Assembly: GCF_031348265.1 (NCBI RefSeq)
Contig: NZ_CP133771.1
Span: forward strand, 4,030,001 to 4,094,000
Origin: Streptomyces collinus
GTDB taxonomy: Bacteria > Actinomycetota > Actinomycetes > Streptomycetales > Streptomycetaceae
Length of the DNA: 64,000 nucleotides
Reading direction: 5' to 3'
The notes under the pieces are model-generated. The model did not search any database, was not told the origin of the DNA, and worked only from the letters and a program-made list of their open reading frames with translations. Both the position numbers and the translations under genes were made by a program. Positions 49,509 through 58,488 of the stretch are shown here, piece by piece (the first letter of the stretch is position 1; every line of letters begins with the position of its first letter).

Positions 49509-50069
49509 GTGTCCGGCGTGGACACGCATACCGAACACAAGCCGGCCAGGCCGCGCCCGGGCCCGCCGCCAAGACTCGGCCGCCCGGCCCGCCGGGCCGC
49601 TCTCGTCGTGCACGTCATCGCCTCCGCCGGCTGGCTCGGGCTCACGCTGGGGCTGCTCGCGCTCGGGATCACCGCCGCCGCCAACGGATCCGCCGCGACC
49701 GTGGAGGCCTCCGTCCGGGCCATGAAGCTCTTCGCCGACTGGCTCCTGCTGCCCCTCGCGTTCCTCACGCTCCTCAGCGGCCTGCTGCTGTCACTGGGCA
49801 CGAAGTGGGGCCTGGCCAGGTACCGCTGGGTGTACACGAAGTTCTGGCTGACCCTCGCCACGACCACCGCCACGGTGTTCGCGCTGCGCCCCGGGGTGAA
49901 CTCCGCGGTCACGGCCGTCGCCGCGGGCGGGCCGCTGCCGGACGCCGGTGTCGTGCTGTTCGGGCCGGTCGTGTCGCTGTCCGCGTACGTCTTCATGACG
50001 GTGATCTCCGTCCTGAAGCCCTGGGGGAAGACCCGCCGCGGAAGCGAAATGCCACGAGTATTTGCCTAA
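49509..50069 (+). CDS. DUF2269-like integral membrane protein
   Basis: 186 residues with four hydrophobic helices after a Pro/Arg-rich cytosolic start: ALVVHVIASAGWLGLTLGLLALGI, LFADWLLLPLAFLTLLSGLLLSLG, FWLTLATTTATVFALR and GVVLFGPVVSLSAYVFMTVISVL. The HxxxxxxWLG-like first helix is seen in DUF2269 proteins. The start is GTG 49509 or GTG 49518. Its stop codon lies inside the operator of the following TetR gene, 48 bp upstream of the latter, so the two may be linked in regulation. Confidence 0.75.
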   Translation: MSGVDTHTEHKPARPRPGPPPRLGRPARRAALVVHVIASAGWLGLTLGLLALGITAAANGSAATVEASVRAMKLFADWLLLPLAFLTLLSGLLLSLGTKWGLARYRWVYTKFWLTLATTTATVFALRPGVNSAVTAVAAGGPLPDAGVVLFGPVVSLSAYVFMTVISVLKPWGKTRRGSEMPRVFA

Positions 50070-50081
50070 AGACTTTAGGCA
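50063..50081. promoter_or_regulatory. TetR operator overlapping the DUF2269 stop codon
   Basis: Perfect dyad TGCCTAAA-GAC-TTTAGGCA. The TAA stop of the DUF2269 gene (50067-50069) is within the left arm. It is 36 bp before the TetR start codon, a typical autoregulatory position, and AT-rich relative to its surroundings. Confidence 0.75.
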
Positions 50082-50117
50082 GGGGCACACTCTCTTCAGG
50101 CAGAAGGGAGAGCCCTC

Positions 50118-50705
50118 ATGGCACGCGTAGGACTGACGCCCGAGCGTCTGACCCAGGCCGGCGCCGAGCTCGCCGACGAGGTCGGCTTCGAGCAGGTCAC
50201 CGTCTCGGCACTCGCCCGGCGGTTCGGCGTCAAGGTCGCGAGCCTCTACTCGCACGTGCGCAACTCCCACGACCTGAAGACGAGGATCGCCCTGCTCGCC
50301 CTCGCGGAACTCGCCGACCGGGCCGCCGAGGCCCTGGCCGGACGGGCGGGCAAGGACGCCCTGTCCGCCCTGGCGAACGTGTACCGCGACTACGCCCGGG
50401 AACACCCGGGCCGCTACGCCGCGGCCCAGCTGCGGCTCGACCCGCAGACCGCGGCCGCGAGCGCCGGTGTCCGGCACGCGCAGATGACCCGGGCGCTGCT
50501 GCGCGGCTACGACCTGACGGAACCGGACCAGACCCACGCGGTCCGGCTGCTCGGCAGCGTCTTCCACGGCTACGTCAGCCTGGAGCTCGGCGGCGGTTTC
50601 AGCCACAGCGCGCCGGACACCGAGGAGACCTGGGCCCGGATCCTCGACGCCCTCGACGCCCTGCTGCGGAACTGGCCCGCGGCCCCTACCGATCCCCGAG
50701 GCTGA
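50118..50705 (+). CDS. TetR-family regulator with WHG domain
   Basis: 195 residues. HTH: LTQAGAELADEVGFEQVTVSALARRFGVKVASLYSHVRN. The C-terminal part contains GRYAAAQLRLDPQTAAASAG and LLGSVFHGYVSLELGGGFSH, the TetR_C WHG signature found in repressors of membrane and efflux genes. AGAAGGGAGAG precedes the ATG. It is followed 5 bp later by an SGNH hydrolase gene on the same strand, so the two form an operon under the upstream dyad. Confidence 0.92.
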   Translation: MARVGLTPERLTQAGAELADEVGFEQVTVSALARRFGVKVASLYSHVRNSHDLKTRIALLALAELADRAAEALAGRAGKDALSALANVYRDYAREHPGRYAAAQLRLDPQTAAASAGVRHAQMTRALLRGYDLTEPDQTHAVRLLGSVFHGYVSLELGGGFSHSAPDTEETWARILDALDALLRNWPAAPTDPRG

Positions 50706-50710
50706 CACCC

Positions 50711-51892
50711 ATGCACTCCGAGCACGACTGGATCACCACCCCCCTCACGGCGGACCTGCTGCGCGGCGCCCTCGACGTGGAGCACACCGAGCACGGTCTG
50801 CTCCCCCACCGGCTCCCGGCCCGGGCCCGCGCGCAGAACACCAACGCGCAGCTGGCGATGGCCGAGGCCCAGCCCTCCGGCGTACGGCTGGTGTTCCGTA
50901 CCGCCGCGACCGCCGTCGAACTGGACACGCTGCGCACCAAGCGCGACTACACCGGCTTCCCGCCGCGCCCCGACGGGCTGTACGACCTGCTCGTCGACGG
51001 CGTCCCGGCCGGCCAGGCCTCGGGGACCGGCGGCAACGTCCTCACCGTCGACCTGGCCACCTGGGCGGGCGGGGTCACGTCCGGCCCGGTCGGCACCGTC
51101 CGCTTCACGGGTCTGCCCGCGCGGGACAAGGACGTCGAGATCTGGCTGCCGCACAACGAGACCACCGAGCTGGTCGCCCTGCGCACGGACGCGCCCGTCG
51201 TGCCCGCGCCGGACCGGGGCCGCCGGGTGTGGCTGCACCACGGCAGCTCGATCAGCCACGGCTCGGACGCCGCGAGCCCCACGGCCATCTGGCCGGCGAT
51301 CACCGCGCTGCGCGGTGGTGTGGAACTGGTCAACCTCGGCTTCGGGGGCAGCGCGATGCTCGACCCGTTCACCGCGCGCGCCATGCGGGACACCCCGGCC
51401 GACCTGATCAGCGTCAAGACGGGCATCAACATCGTCAACGCGGACGCGATGCGGCTGCGCGCGTTCGGGCCCGCCGTGCACGGCTTCCTCGACACGATCC
51501 GCGACGGGCACCCGGACACCCCGCTGCTGCTCGTCTCCCCCATCCACTGCGCCATCCACGAGGACACGCCCGGCCCCACCGCCCCGGACGGCGAAGAGAT
51601 CGGCAAGGGCCGTCTGGTCTTCGCCGCCATGGGCGACCCGGCGGAGACGCCCACCGGCAAACTCACCCTCACCGTCATCCGCGAGGAACTGTCCCGCATC
51701 GTCGAACAGCGCGCCGCCGACGACCCGAACCTCCACTACCTCGACGGCCTCGACCTCTACGGCCCGCAGGACGCCGCCGCCCTGCCGCTGCCCGACCACG
51801 TCCACCCGGACGCCGCCACCCACCGCCACATCGGCGACCGCTTCCACGAACTGGCCTTCAGGAAGGGAGGGCCCTTCGCCGAGGAGGGATGA
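50711..51892 (+). CDS. SGNH/GDSL hydrolase
   Basis: 393 residues. An N-terminal beta-sandwich (about 1-165) binds or positions the substrate. The SGNH domain follows, with catalytic Ser in HHGSSISHGSD (block I), the block II Gly in NLGFGGSAMLD, block III GINIVN (Asn for the oxyanion hole), and the block V Asp-x-x-His as DHVHPDA. It has no signal peptide, so it is cytosolic. A carbohydrate-esterase role is plausible; the substrate is unknown. It is co-transcribed with the TetR gene. Confidence 0.88.
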   Translation: MHSEHDWITTPLTADLLRGALDVEHTEHGLLPHRLPARARAQNTNAQLAMAEAQPSGVRLVFRTAATAVELDTLRTKRDYTGFPPRPDGLYDLLVDGVPAGQASGTGGNVLTVDLATWAGGVTSGPVGTVRFTGLPARDKDVEIWLPHNETTELVALRTDAPVVPAPDRGRRVWLHHGSSISHGSDAASPTAIWPAITALRGGVELVNLGFGGSAMLDPFTARAMRDTPADLISVKTGINIVNADAMRLRAFGPAVHGFLDTIRDGHPDTPLLLVSPIHCAIHEDTPGPTAPDGEEIGKGRLVFAAMGDPAETPTGKLTLTVIREELSRIVEQRAADDPNLHYLDGLDLYGPQDAAALPLPDHVHPDAATHRHIGDRFHELAFRKGGPFAEEG

Positions 51893-51939
51893 GCGGTACC
51901 CCGCCGCGGCGTGCCGACCGACCGGCTGAGGCCGGCCGG

Positions 51940-52563
51940 TCAGTCCTCGAAGCCCTGGTCCGCCAGGATCTTGTCGATGCGCGCGCGGTGGGCCGACTCC
52001 CACGCGTCCAGGGACTCCTCGGCCTCCTTGGCCAGCTTGGCCCGGGCCGCGACCAGCACCTCCTCGCGGCGGGCCCCGGGGACCACCACGACGCCCTCCT
52101 CGTCGGCGACGACCACGTCACCCGCGTCCACGTCCACCCCGCCGCAGCGCACCCGCTCGTTCAGCGGCCGTGCGGCCGACTTGGTGCCCGGGATGGGGAT
52201 GACGCCGCGCGCGAAGACCGGGAAGCGCATCTCCCGGACCTCGGCGAGGTCGCGGATCAGCCCGTCGGCGACGAACGCGGTGATGCCCCGGCGCCGGGCG
52301 ACGGCGCAGACGTTGCCACCGGCCAGGGCGTAGTCCAGGTCGCCCGACTCCACGACGACGACCGAGCCGGGACCGGCCCGGTGGATCGCCGCGTGCAGCA
52401 TCAGGTTGTCGCCGGGAGGGCACCGTACGGTGAAGGCGGGTCCGGCCACTCGGGGCACCGGGCCCCACAGCGGCCGGATCCCCATGTCCATGACCTGCCC
52501 GCGGCCCAGCAGGTCGGCCAGTGTGGTCGTGGGGATGTCCGTGAACGCGTCGACGTCAGCCAT
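51940..52563 (-). CDS. RraA-family protein (HMG/CHA aldolase-like)
   Basis: 207 residues. The RraA fold is recognisable by DALGRGQVMDMGI-like start, then GDNLMLHAAIHRAGPGSVVVVESG, and ALAGGNVCAVARRRGITAFVADGLIRDLAEV with the conserved Gly, Asp, Arg and Asp that bind the metal and oxo-acid in HMG/CHA aldolases. The alternative role as an RNase E inhibitor is less likely in this size class. A trailing lysine-rich helix is typical of the longer actinobacterial form. Isolated gene, convergent with the SGNH hydrolase. Confidence 0.87.
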   Translation of the reverse strand: MADVDAFTDIPTTTLADLLGRGQVMDMGIRPLWGPVPRVAGPAFTVRCPPGDNLMLHAAIHRAGPGSVVVVESGDLDYALAGGNVCAVARRRGITAFVADGLIRDLAEVREMRFPVFARGVIPIPGTKSAARPLNERVRCGGVDVDAGDVVVADEEGVVVVPGARREEVLVAARAKLAKEAEESLDAWESAHRARIDKILADQGFED

Positions 52564-52594
52564 GACAGCGGACCCTAGCCGTCGAAAAGGTTCC

Positions 52595-54613
52595 CTAGAA
52601 CGGCAGTTCCCTCCCCCGGACGACCTCCAGCCGGGACACCGCCCGCGTCAGCACCACGTACAGCCGGTGCAGCCCCCGTTCCTCCGCCTCGGCGATCGCC
52701 GCCGGCTCGACCGCCACGACGTGGTCGTACTCCAGGCCCTTGACCACGCTCGCCGGCACCAGGGCGACCCGCGCGCCGAGTTCGTCCGGGCCCGCGGCCC
52801 CGATGCCGGCCGCGTCCAGGGCCGCCCGCACCCGGGGGACGTCCGCGTCCGCCGCGACGACCCCGACCGAGCCCTCCCGGCCCAGCGCGTCCCGGACGGC
52901 CGCCACGACCGCCCCGGGCACGCCGTCGACGGTCGTCTCCCGCATCCGCAACTCTCCGTCCCCGCGCAGCGAACGGGCCGCCGGCACCTCCACGTCGAGG
53001 CGCTCCAGCAGCCGGTTGGCGAGCCCGACGACGGCCTGCGGTACCCGGAACCCGGTGGTCAGGGCGACCTCGGCCGCGTCCGGTTTCCCCAGGTGCGCGA
53101 GGACCGTACGCCAGGAACGGGCCGCCCACGGCGTCGTCCCCTGCGCCAGATCGCCCAGCACCGTCAGCGAACCGAAGCGGGCCCGGCGGGCGATGGCCCG
53201 GCACTCCATCGGGGACAGGTCCTGCGCCTCGTCGACGACGACGTGCCCGTACCCCTCCGGATGCGCGATCAGCCCGGCGACCTCGTCGAGCAGCACGAGG
53301 TCGGCGGCCGACCAGCGCGCCGACTTCCACGACCGGGGGGGCCGTTCCCACAGCAGGGCCCGCTGCTCACCGGCGTCGAGCAGCCCCTCGGCGGCCGCCG
53401 CCAACGCCCCTTCGTCGCCGAGCAGTCCGGCCACGACCTCCTCGGGCCGCACCCGCGGCCACACGGTGTCGACGTACGCCGACACCGGCCGCGCCCGCTC
53501 GACCCGCCGCACCCAGGAGTCGGGGGGCGGCCCGGCCCGCCGCTCGGCCTGCTCGCGCAGACAGCGCACGATCCGCGCCCGGACCCGCTCCCGCCCGACC
53601 TCGTACGGCGGTTCCTCCTCCCGTACCCCGGCCACGATCCGCGCGAGCCGCCCCGCCGGCACCCGCCACCGGTAGGCCCCGTCCGGCAGGACGATCTCCG
53701 CGCCGTTCCCCTCGGCGCGCACCCTCGCGTACAGCGCCCGCCGCAGCACCCCGGCCATCCGGGCGTCGTGCTTCACGAGGGCGGCCCGCTCGTCGTCCAC
53801 GCCCCGGACCGGACCGCGCGCGATCTCCTCCCCCAGGGTCGACTGCCGCACGCCGGTCTCGCCGAGGGCGGGCAGTACCTCGGCGATGTACGACAGGAAG
53901 GTGCGGTTGGGCCCGAGGATCAGCAGACCGCCGCGCCGGATGCGCTGCGGGTACGTGTAGAGCAGATACGCGGCCCGGTGCAGCCCGACGGCGGTCTTGC
54001 CGGTGCCCGGCGCGCCCTGCACGCACACCGACAGCGCCAGATCCCCCCGGACGAGGTCGTCCTGCTCGGGCTGGATCGTCGCGGCGATGTCCCGCATGGG
54101 CCCGACCCGGGGCCGTTCGATCTCCCGGGCGACGATCTCGCTGTCGCGCCTCTCCCCCTGCTCCAGGTGTTCGTCCTCCAGGCCGGTGAGATCCCCGGAG
54201 TCGCCCCTGCTCCCGGCCGCCCATCCGAACCGGCGCCGCACGGCGACGCCCTGCGGGTCCCGGGCCGAGGCCTGGTAGAAGGCGCGCGAGACGGGCGCAC
54301 GCCAGTCGACGACGAGGGGCGGCTGGGCCGGGTGCTCGGAGATCCGCAGCCGCCCGATGTGCAACTGTCCCTCGCCGCCCCGCAGGGCCCCGAAGAACAG
54401 CGGCCCCTCGGGCAGTTCCCGCAGCGCCTTCGCCCGGCTGCGCAGCCGGTATCCGAGGACTTCGGCATCGGCCCCGGACGCGGACACGTCCTCGCCGATG
54501 ACGACCTGTTCACCGGCGCCCTCGACCATCGCGGCGAGGGCGGTCCGGCAGCGCTCGTGGTGGGCGCGTTCCTGGTCGAGGACGTGCTGAAGGGCAGGCT
54601 CGGTCGAGGTCAT
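52595..54613 (-). CDS. HelD-like superfamily 1 helicase (RNA polymerase-associated type)
   Basis: 672 residues, UvrD-like SF1. An N-terminal coiled-coil arm (about 1-60) is followed by a split helicase: motif Ia, Walker A QGAPGTGKTAVGLHRAAYLLYT, Walker B VVVDEAQDLSPMECRA, motif III VLGDLAQGTTPWA, and a C-terminal VI LYVVLTRAVSRLEVV. FRVPQAVVGLANRLLE marks motif IV. This matches actinobacterial HelD, which recycles stalled RNA polymerase, and the related HelR that displaces rifamycins. No 19-bp rifamycin-associated element (as I know it) is visible upstream. A short AT-rich region with the promoter separates it from the TetR gene. Confidence 0.88.
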   Translation of the reverse strand: MTSTEPALQHVLDQERAHHERCRTALAAMVEGAGEQVVIGEDVSASGADAEVLGYRLRSRAKALRELPEGPLFFGALRGGEGQLHIGRLRISEHPAQPPLVVDWRAPVSRAFYQASARDPQGVAVRRRFGWAAGSRGDSGDLTGLEDEHLEQGERRDSEIVAREIERPRVGPMRDIAATIQPEQDDLVRGDLALSVCVQGAPGTGKTAVGLHRAAYLLYTYPQRIRRGGLLILGPNRTFLSYIAEVLPALGETGVRQSTLGEEIARGPVRGVDDERAALVKHDARMAGVLRRALYARVRAEGNGAEIVLPDGAYRWRVPAGRLARIVAGVREEEPPYEVGRERVRARIVRCLREQAERRAGPPPDSWVRRVERARPVSAYVDTVWPRVRPEEVVAGLLGDEGALAAAAEGLLDAGEQRALLWERPPRSWKSARWSAADLVLLDEVAGLIAHPEGYGHVVVDEAQDLSPMECRAIARRARFGSLTVLGDLAQGTTPWAARSWRTVLAHLGKPDAAEVALTTGFRVPQAVVGLANRLLERLDVEVPAARSLRGDGELRMRETTVDGVPGAVVAAVRDALGREGSVGVVAADADVPRVRAALDAAGIGAAGPDELGARVALVPASVVKGLEYDHVVAVEPAAIAEAEERGLHRLYVVLTRAVSRLEVVRGRELPF

Positions 54614-54653
54614 TCCACCGAGCGTACGCGAAAACGTGACCGAGTTAAATAAA

Positions 54654-55277
54654 TTACCGCGTCTCACCGGAGAGATGCGGCGGCAGCCCGGCCGCGAGCC
54701 GGCCGAACGCCCGCTCCGCCGCCGCCACCGCGTCCGGCCGCACGTCCGCCACCCGCTCCCCCGCCGCGATCCGCCGCCAGTTCTCCAGCGCGAGCACCCG
54801 CAGCACGGCCATGATCTGCCCGGCCGCGAGCCGCGCGTCCAGATCACCCCCGAGCACCTCGGCGAGCGCGGCCTCCGACCGCTCCTGATGCGTGTAGGCC
54901 CGGGCCACCAGGGAGGGCGTCCCGTAGAGCAGGGAGTGGAAGGCGAGCACGTCGGGATGGTCGCTGAGCCCGGTCACGGGGTCCCCCCGCTCCAGCCCCT
55001 CCAGGAAATGCCGCCGCAGCGCCTCCACGGCCGTCCCCCCGGCCTGCGCGACCACCCGGGCGGCCTCCCCCTCGTGATCGGCGATCCGGTACAGCACCAG
55101 ATCCTCCTTGGCCGGGAAGTACCGGAACAGGGTCGGCTTCGAGATCTCGGCAGCCGCCGCCACCTCCGCGACGGACACCGCGTCGAACCCCTTCTCCATG
55201 AAGAGCCGCACGGCGATGTCCGACACGGTCTCGTACATCCGCTGCTTCTTGCGCTCACGCAGGCCGGGGTTGGTCAT
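54654..55277 (-). CDS. TetR-family regulator
   Basis: 207 residues. HTH RKKQRMYETVSDIAVRLFMEKGFDAVSVAEVAAAAEISKPTLFRYFPAKEDLV; the remaining helices form the ligand domain. It lies upstream of the helD-like gene on the same strand with a 40-bp, unusually AT-rich gap (GTTAAATAAATTAC), which may be its operator or the helicase promoter. The ligand is unknown. The double-kinase gene upstream on the same strand is 26 bp away. Confidence 0.9.
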   Translation of the reverse strand: MTNPGLRERKKQRMYETVSDIAVRLFMEKGFDAVSVAEVAAAAEISKPTLFRYFPAKEDLVLYRIADHEGEAARVVAQAGGTAVEALRRHFLEGLERGDPVTGLSDHPDVLAFHSLLYGTPSLVARAYTHQERSEAALAEVLGGDLDARLAAGQIMAVLRVLALENWRRIAAGERVADVRPDAVAAAERAFGRLAAGLPPHLSGETR

Positions 55278-55303
55278 ACCGGGGAGCCTACGCAGCGGTG
55301 GGG

Positions 55304-57595
55304 TCAGGCCAGGGCGCGGGCGAGGTACGGGGTGGCCGTGGAGGGCACCGGAAGGCCGAGCGAACCCGTCGCGACGGCCAGCGTCACCGCGTAGGAGTCC
55401 ACCGCCCGCCGGACGTTGGGGGCGTCCAGGCTCACGCCCGTCACGATGCGGTCCAGGTCGACGTAGGCGGAGCGCACGATCTCCAGCCGGCGGTACACCC
55501 GCCAGTCCTTGCGCCAGTCGCGGGTGTACTCGGCGGGCAGCCGGCGCTCCCAGCGGCGGAACATCCGCTCCCTGATCTCCGGCCGGGTCGGCGTGAGGTG
55601 CAGGTGCCGGACGAGGTCGTAGAGGGGGTCGCCGACGACGGCCATCTCCCAGTCGATGATGGTCAGCGCCAGATCGTCGTCACGGCGTACGAGGTTCCAG
55701 GGGTTCAGGTCGCCGTGCAGGAGCGCGGGCTCCCGGTCGCTCACCCCGTGCCGGGAGAGGATCAGCTGCAACCGGTCCGGGTCGGGCAGCCCGAGGTGCC
55801 GCGCCGCCTGCTGCGACGCCTTCGGCAGGTCCCGTACCAGGGAGATCAGCTGCTCCCGCAGCCAGTCGTGGAACGCGCCCTGGCCGGCGAGCGGGTCGAC
55901 CTGCTCGTACCTGACCTGCGTCAGGGCGCACAGCTGGTCCACCAGGCCGTCCGCCTCGTGCGGCAGCAGGCCGTGGACCGGGTGGTTGGGGGGCCGGTCG
56001 ACGTCCCGCGGCCCGACGTACGTGTGCAGGGCGATGGTGTCGCTCTGGTAGGTCTCGCCCAGGGCGAGCACCCGCGGTGCGGCCACCCGGGCGGACGACT
56101 CCTCGATCGCACGCAGCACGGCGTGCTCGCTGAGGAAGCCACGCTCCCGACGGCACACGTCGGGCAGCTTCCGCCGTACGACCACGGGGGAGTCGAAGCC
56201 CGGCACCGCCACCACGGTGTTCAGGTGCGCGGTGCCCTTGAACACCCGGCCCGCGGGCGCGGCCCCCTCCGCCAGCAGGGCCTCCCGGACCGCCGCGGAC
56301 GGGAAGCCGGAGCGCTCGGGCACCCGCCGGTCGGGCTGCCACTCGAACGCCTCAGCGACCCACGCCCGGCCGCTGATGTCCCCGTTCTTCCGCGACACGA
56401 GCCACCGGAACAGGGCCCGCCGGATCTCGCCCTCCTTCGGCACGGCGACGAGCCGCAGCGGCTCCGCCGCCGCCTCCAGGGCCCGCCGCACCTCGGCCGT
56501 CGCCTCGTCCAGGCTCGCCTGCGTGAACGATTCCTCCAGCGACCGGGCGGCCCGCATCACGTCCGGGAAGACTGACTGCGCCCGCTCGAACGCCAGATAG
56601 TGCCGCAGGTCCTTGGCCAGACCGTTGACCGCGGCCGGACGGACCTGCTGCATGGCCTCGCCCCAGGCGTCGACCACCTCGGCCCGCTGGTGGGCCGGGT
56701 ACCGCATCCGGACGAGGTGGGTCGCGAGGTCGTGCAGCGGGTCGCCGTAGGTCGCGAGTTCCCAGTCGACGCAGACCAGGGGCGGGTCCCCCGCGTGCGA
56801 GACGATCACGTTGTCGCGGTGCAGGTCGGCGTGGAGCAGGCTGTACGGCCGCCGGGCCATGGCGGGCACCCGCCCGGCCAGCCCGGCGAGCGCGTCCTCG
56901 GGGATGCCCAGCGCCGCGAACAACCCGCCGAACCCGTCCCGGTTGGGCCGTCTGATCTGCTGGTCGGCCAGGTGGACCAGGGTCCGCAGGAAGCCCTGGC
57001 TGTCCGTGTCGTTGCGGGGCCAGACCGGCGGCAGGGCGGGCAGCGCGCCGCGCCGCACCTGGGCCATCCGGGCGAGCAGACCGGCCAGTGCCTTGACGAA
57101 CAGGGTGTCGACGGGCTTGCCGTAGTCGCAGACGCTGGAGAGCGGCACGCCGTCCACGAAGCTGTGGATCGAGAACCCGTCCCGCTCGACCAGGGATCGC
57201 GGCGTGTGCGGCAGGACCCCCCGGACGGCTTCGAGGACGTCGGCCTCGTTCTGCCAGGTCCGGATGACCACGGGCAGCGCGTCCGGGCGCCGGATCCGGA
57301 CGGTCACCCACGCGCCCGCCTCACCGCCGACCATCCGGGCCATGCCCTCCGTCAGCGGAAGGAGGTAGTTCCGGTTGTGGTGGCCGCCGGTCTCCTGCCC
57401 CAGTTCGGCGGCGAGTTTCACGAAGGCCCGGCAGGTGGCGTCGTGCGAGGCGCGCTCCCCGAGAACAGGACGGGGACGAGGGGATGCGCCCACTGGCCGC
57501 TCCGGATGTGCGAGAAGGGGAGAACGGTATGGCAAACGGTAGATACGCGGCCCGCTCAGCGCATGCGGAGTGAGCCGTTGAGGGTGGTTTGCCAC
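55304..57595 (-). CDS. Fused double APH-fold kinase
   Basis: 763 residues from GTG 57595 (start uncertain). Two complete aminoglycoside-phosphotransferase-type kinase domains in tandem. The first (about 45-330) has catalytic LLHADLHRDNVI and metal site CVDWELATYGDPLHDLATHL; the second (about 420-740) has LLHGDLNPWNLV and IIDWEMAVVGDPLYDLVRHL. Each keeps the catalytic Asp, Asn and DxD-like metal Asp, so both look active. Single-domain APH enzymes phosphorylate antibiotics or small alcohols such as choline; a fused pair is uncommon. It lies just downstream of devB on the same strand. Confidence 0.85.
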   Translation of the reverse strand: MANHPQRLTPHALSGPRIYRLPYRSPLLAHPERPVGASPRPRPVLGERASHDATCRAFVKLAAELGQETGGHHNRNYLLPLTEGMARMVGGEAGAWVTVRIRRPDALPVVIRTWQNEADVLEAVRGVLPHTPRSLVERDGFSIHSFVDGVPLSSVCDYGKPVDTLFVKALAGLLARMAQVRRGALPALPPVWPRNDTDSQGFLRTLVHLADQQIRRPNRDGFGGLFAALGIPEDALAGLAGRVPAMARRPYSLLHADLHRDNVIVSHAGDPPLVCVDWELATYGDPLHDLATHLVRMRYPAHQRAEVVDAWGEAMQQVRPAAVNGLAKDLRHYLAFERAQSVFPDVMRAARSLEESFTQASLDEATAEVRRALEAAAEPLRLVAVPKEGEIRRALFRWLVSRKNGDISGRAWVAEAFEWQPDRRVPERSGFPSAAVREALLAEGAAPAGRVFKGTAHLNTVVAVPGFDSPVVVRRKLPDVCRRERGFLSEHAVLRAIEESSARVAAPRVLALGETYQSDTIALHTYVGPRDVDRPPNHPVHGLLPHEADGLVDQLCALTQVRYEQVDPLAGQGAFHDWLREQLISLVRDLPKASQQAARHLGLPDPDRLQLILSRHGVSDREPALLHGDLNPWNLVRRDDDLALTIIDWEMAVVGDPLYDLVRHLHLTPTRPEIRERMFRRWERRLPAEYTRDWRKDWRVYRRLEIVRSAYVDLDRIVTGVSLDAPNVRRAVDSYAVTLAVATGSLGLPVPSTATPYLARALA

Positions 57596-57702
57596 CCGTC
57601 TGCATGAGACGGCGCGAGCCCGTTCGATGGCGGCCGGTTGGCTTCTTCCCTTACGAACGAGGCCGGGCGTTCGACTCAATCGGTGCGCGCGGTGCGGGAA
57701 TG

Positions 57703-58488
57703 CTACACCCGCCCCGGAGCTCCGCCGGCGCCCGGCGGGCCCGCCTGTGCGCGCAGCCGCTCCAAGAGCGGCTGAAGGGAGACGAGGACCGTCTCGGCCC
57801 CGGCGTCCCGCAGGGTCTTGGCCTTGTGTTCATTGCGCGCGTAGCCCAGGAACGGCACACCGGCCCGCTCCGCCGCCCGGAGGTCGGGGGTCGTGTCGCC
57901 GATCATCAGCGCGTCCTCCGGCGCCGCCCCCATCGCGCTCAGCGCACGGTTCAGGCAGTGCGGATCCGGCTTCAGAAGGCGCAGCTCCTGGGTCCGGCCG
58001 TAGATGTGGGGCGCGAAGCAGTCGAGGAGGCCGCGGCTCGCGAGGTACTTGCGGACCACGCGCGGGGAGTTGTTCGTCGTGATCGCCAGGCGGGAGCCCA
58101 CCGCAGTCCAGGTGCGGATCAGCGGGTCCGCGTACTCGGTGGGCCAGGCCGACGACGCGGCCCGCAGTTCCTCCTGGGTGAGACGTTCCTCCAGCTCGGC
58201 GACGAGGTCGCTGCCGGGGTGGCGGCGGTCCACGGCGCGCAGCACCACCTGCGGGTCGAGGGACTCGCGCTCGGTGTCGGTGAGCAGGCCGTGCAGGCCA
58301 CGGCCCTCAACCCAGGACACCAGGTCGCCCGCCACCCGCTCCGCCGAGTGCCCGGCGAACAGGCGGCAGATGGGGCCGTCGAAGTCCCACAGCACGACTT
58401 GGGCCCGTCTGATCAGATGAGGGAGTCGATTCGGATCATTCTCGGTCTCGAAGGGCACCGCACCAGTCTGCGTCGCATCAGAGTTCAC
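57703..58488 (-). CDS. devB: DevB-like HAD phosphatase
   Basis: 261 residues. HAD motif I LWDFDGPICRLF, motif II TTNNSPR, motif III Lys LKPDPH, motif IV MIGDTTPDLRAAERAG. A helical cap (about 35-120) lies between I and II, as in phosphoglycolate phosphatase. The start GTG 58488 shares one base with the TAG of devA (TAGTG), so translation is coupled. In S. coelicolor, devA and devB form an operon required for aerial development. The gene symbol is assigned by this context and from memory. Confidence 0.85.
   Translation of the reverse strand: MNSDATQTGAVPFETENDPNRLPHLIRRAQVVLWDFDGPICRLFAGHSAERVAGDLVSWVEGRGLHGLLTDTERESLDPQVVLRAVDRRHPGSDLVAELEERLTQEELRAASSAWPTEYADPLIRTWTAVGSRLAITTNNSPRVVRKYLASRGLLDCFAPHIYGRTQELRLLKPDPHCLNRALSAMGAAPEDALMIGDTTPDLRAAERAGVPFLGYARNEHKAKTLRDAGAETVLVSLQPLLERLRAQAGPPGAGGAPGRV

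Noticed and set aside
53367..54224. 285-residue frame inside the helicase gene
   Set aside because: Gly/Arg/Ala-rich shadow of the HelD-like gene in another frame.
54614..54653. Rifamycin-associated element upstream of the HelD-like gene
   Set aside because: The 19-bp GC-rich dyad expected is absent; the gap is AT-rich.
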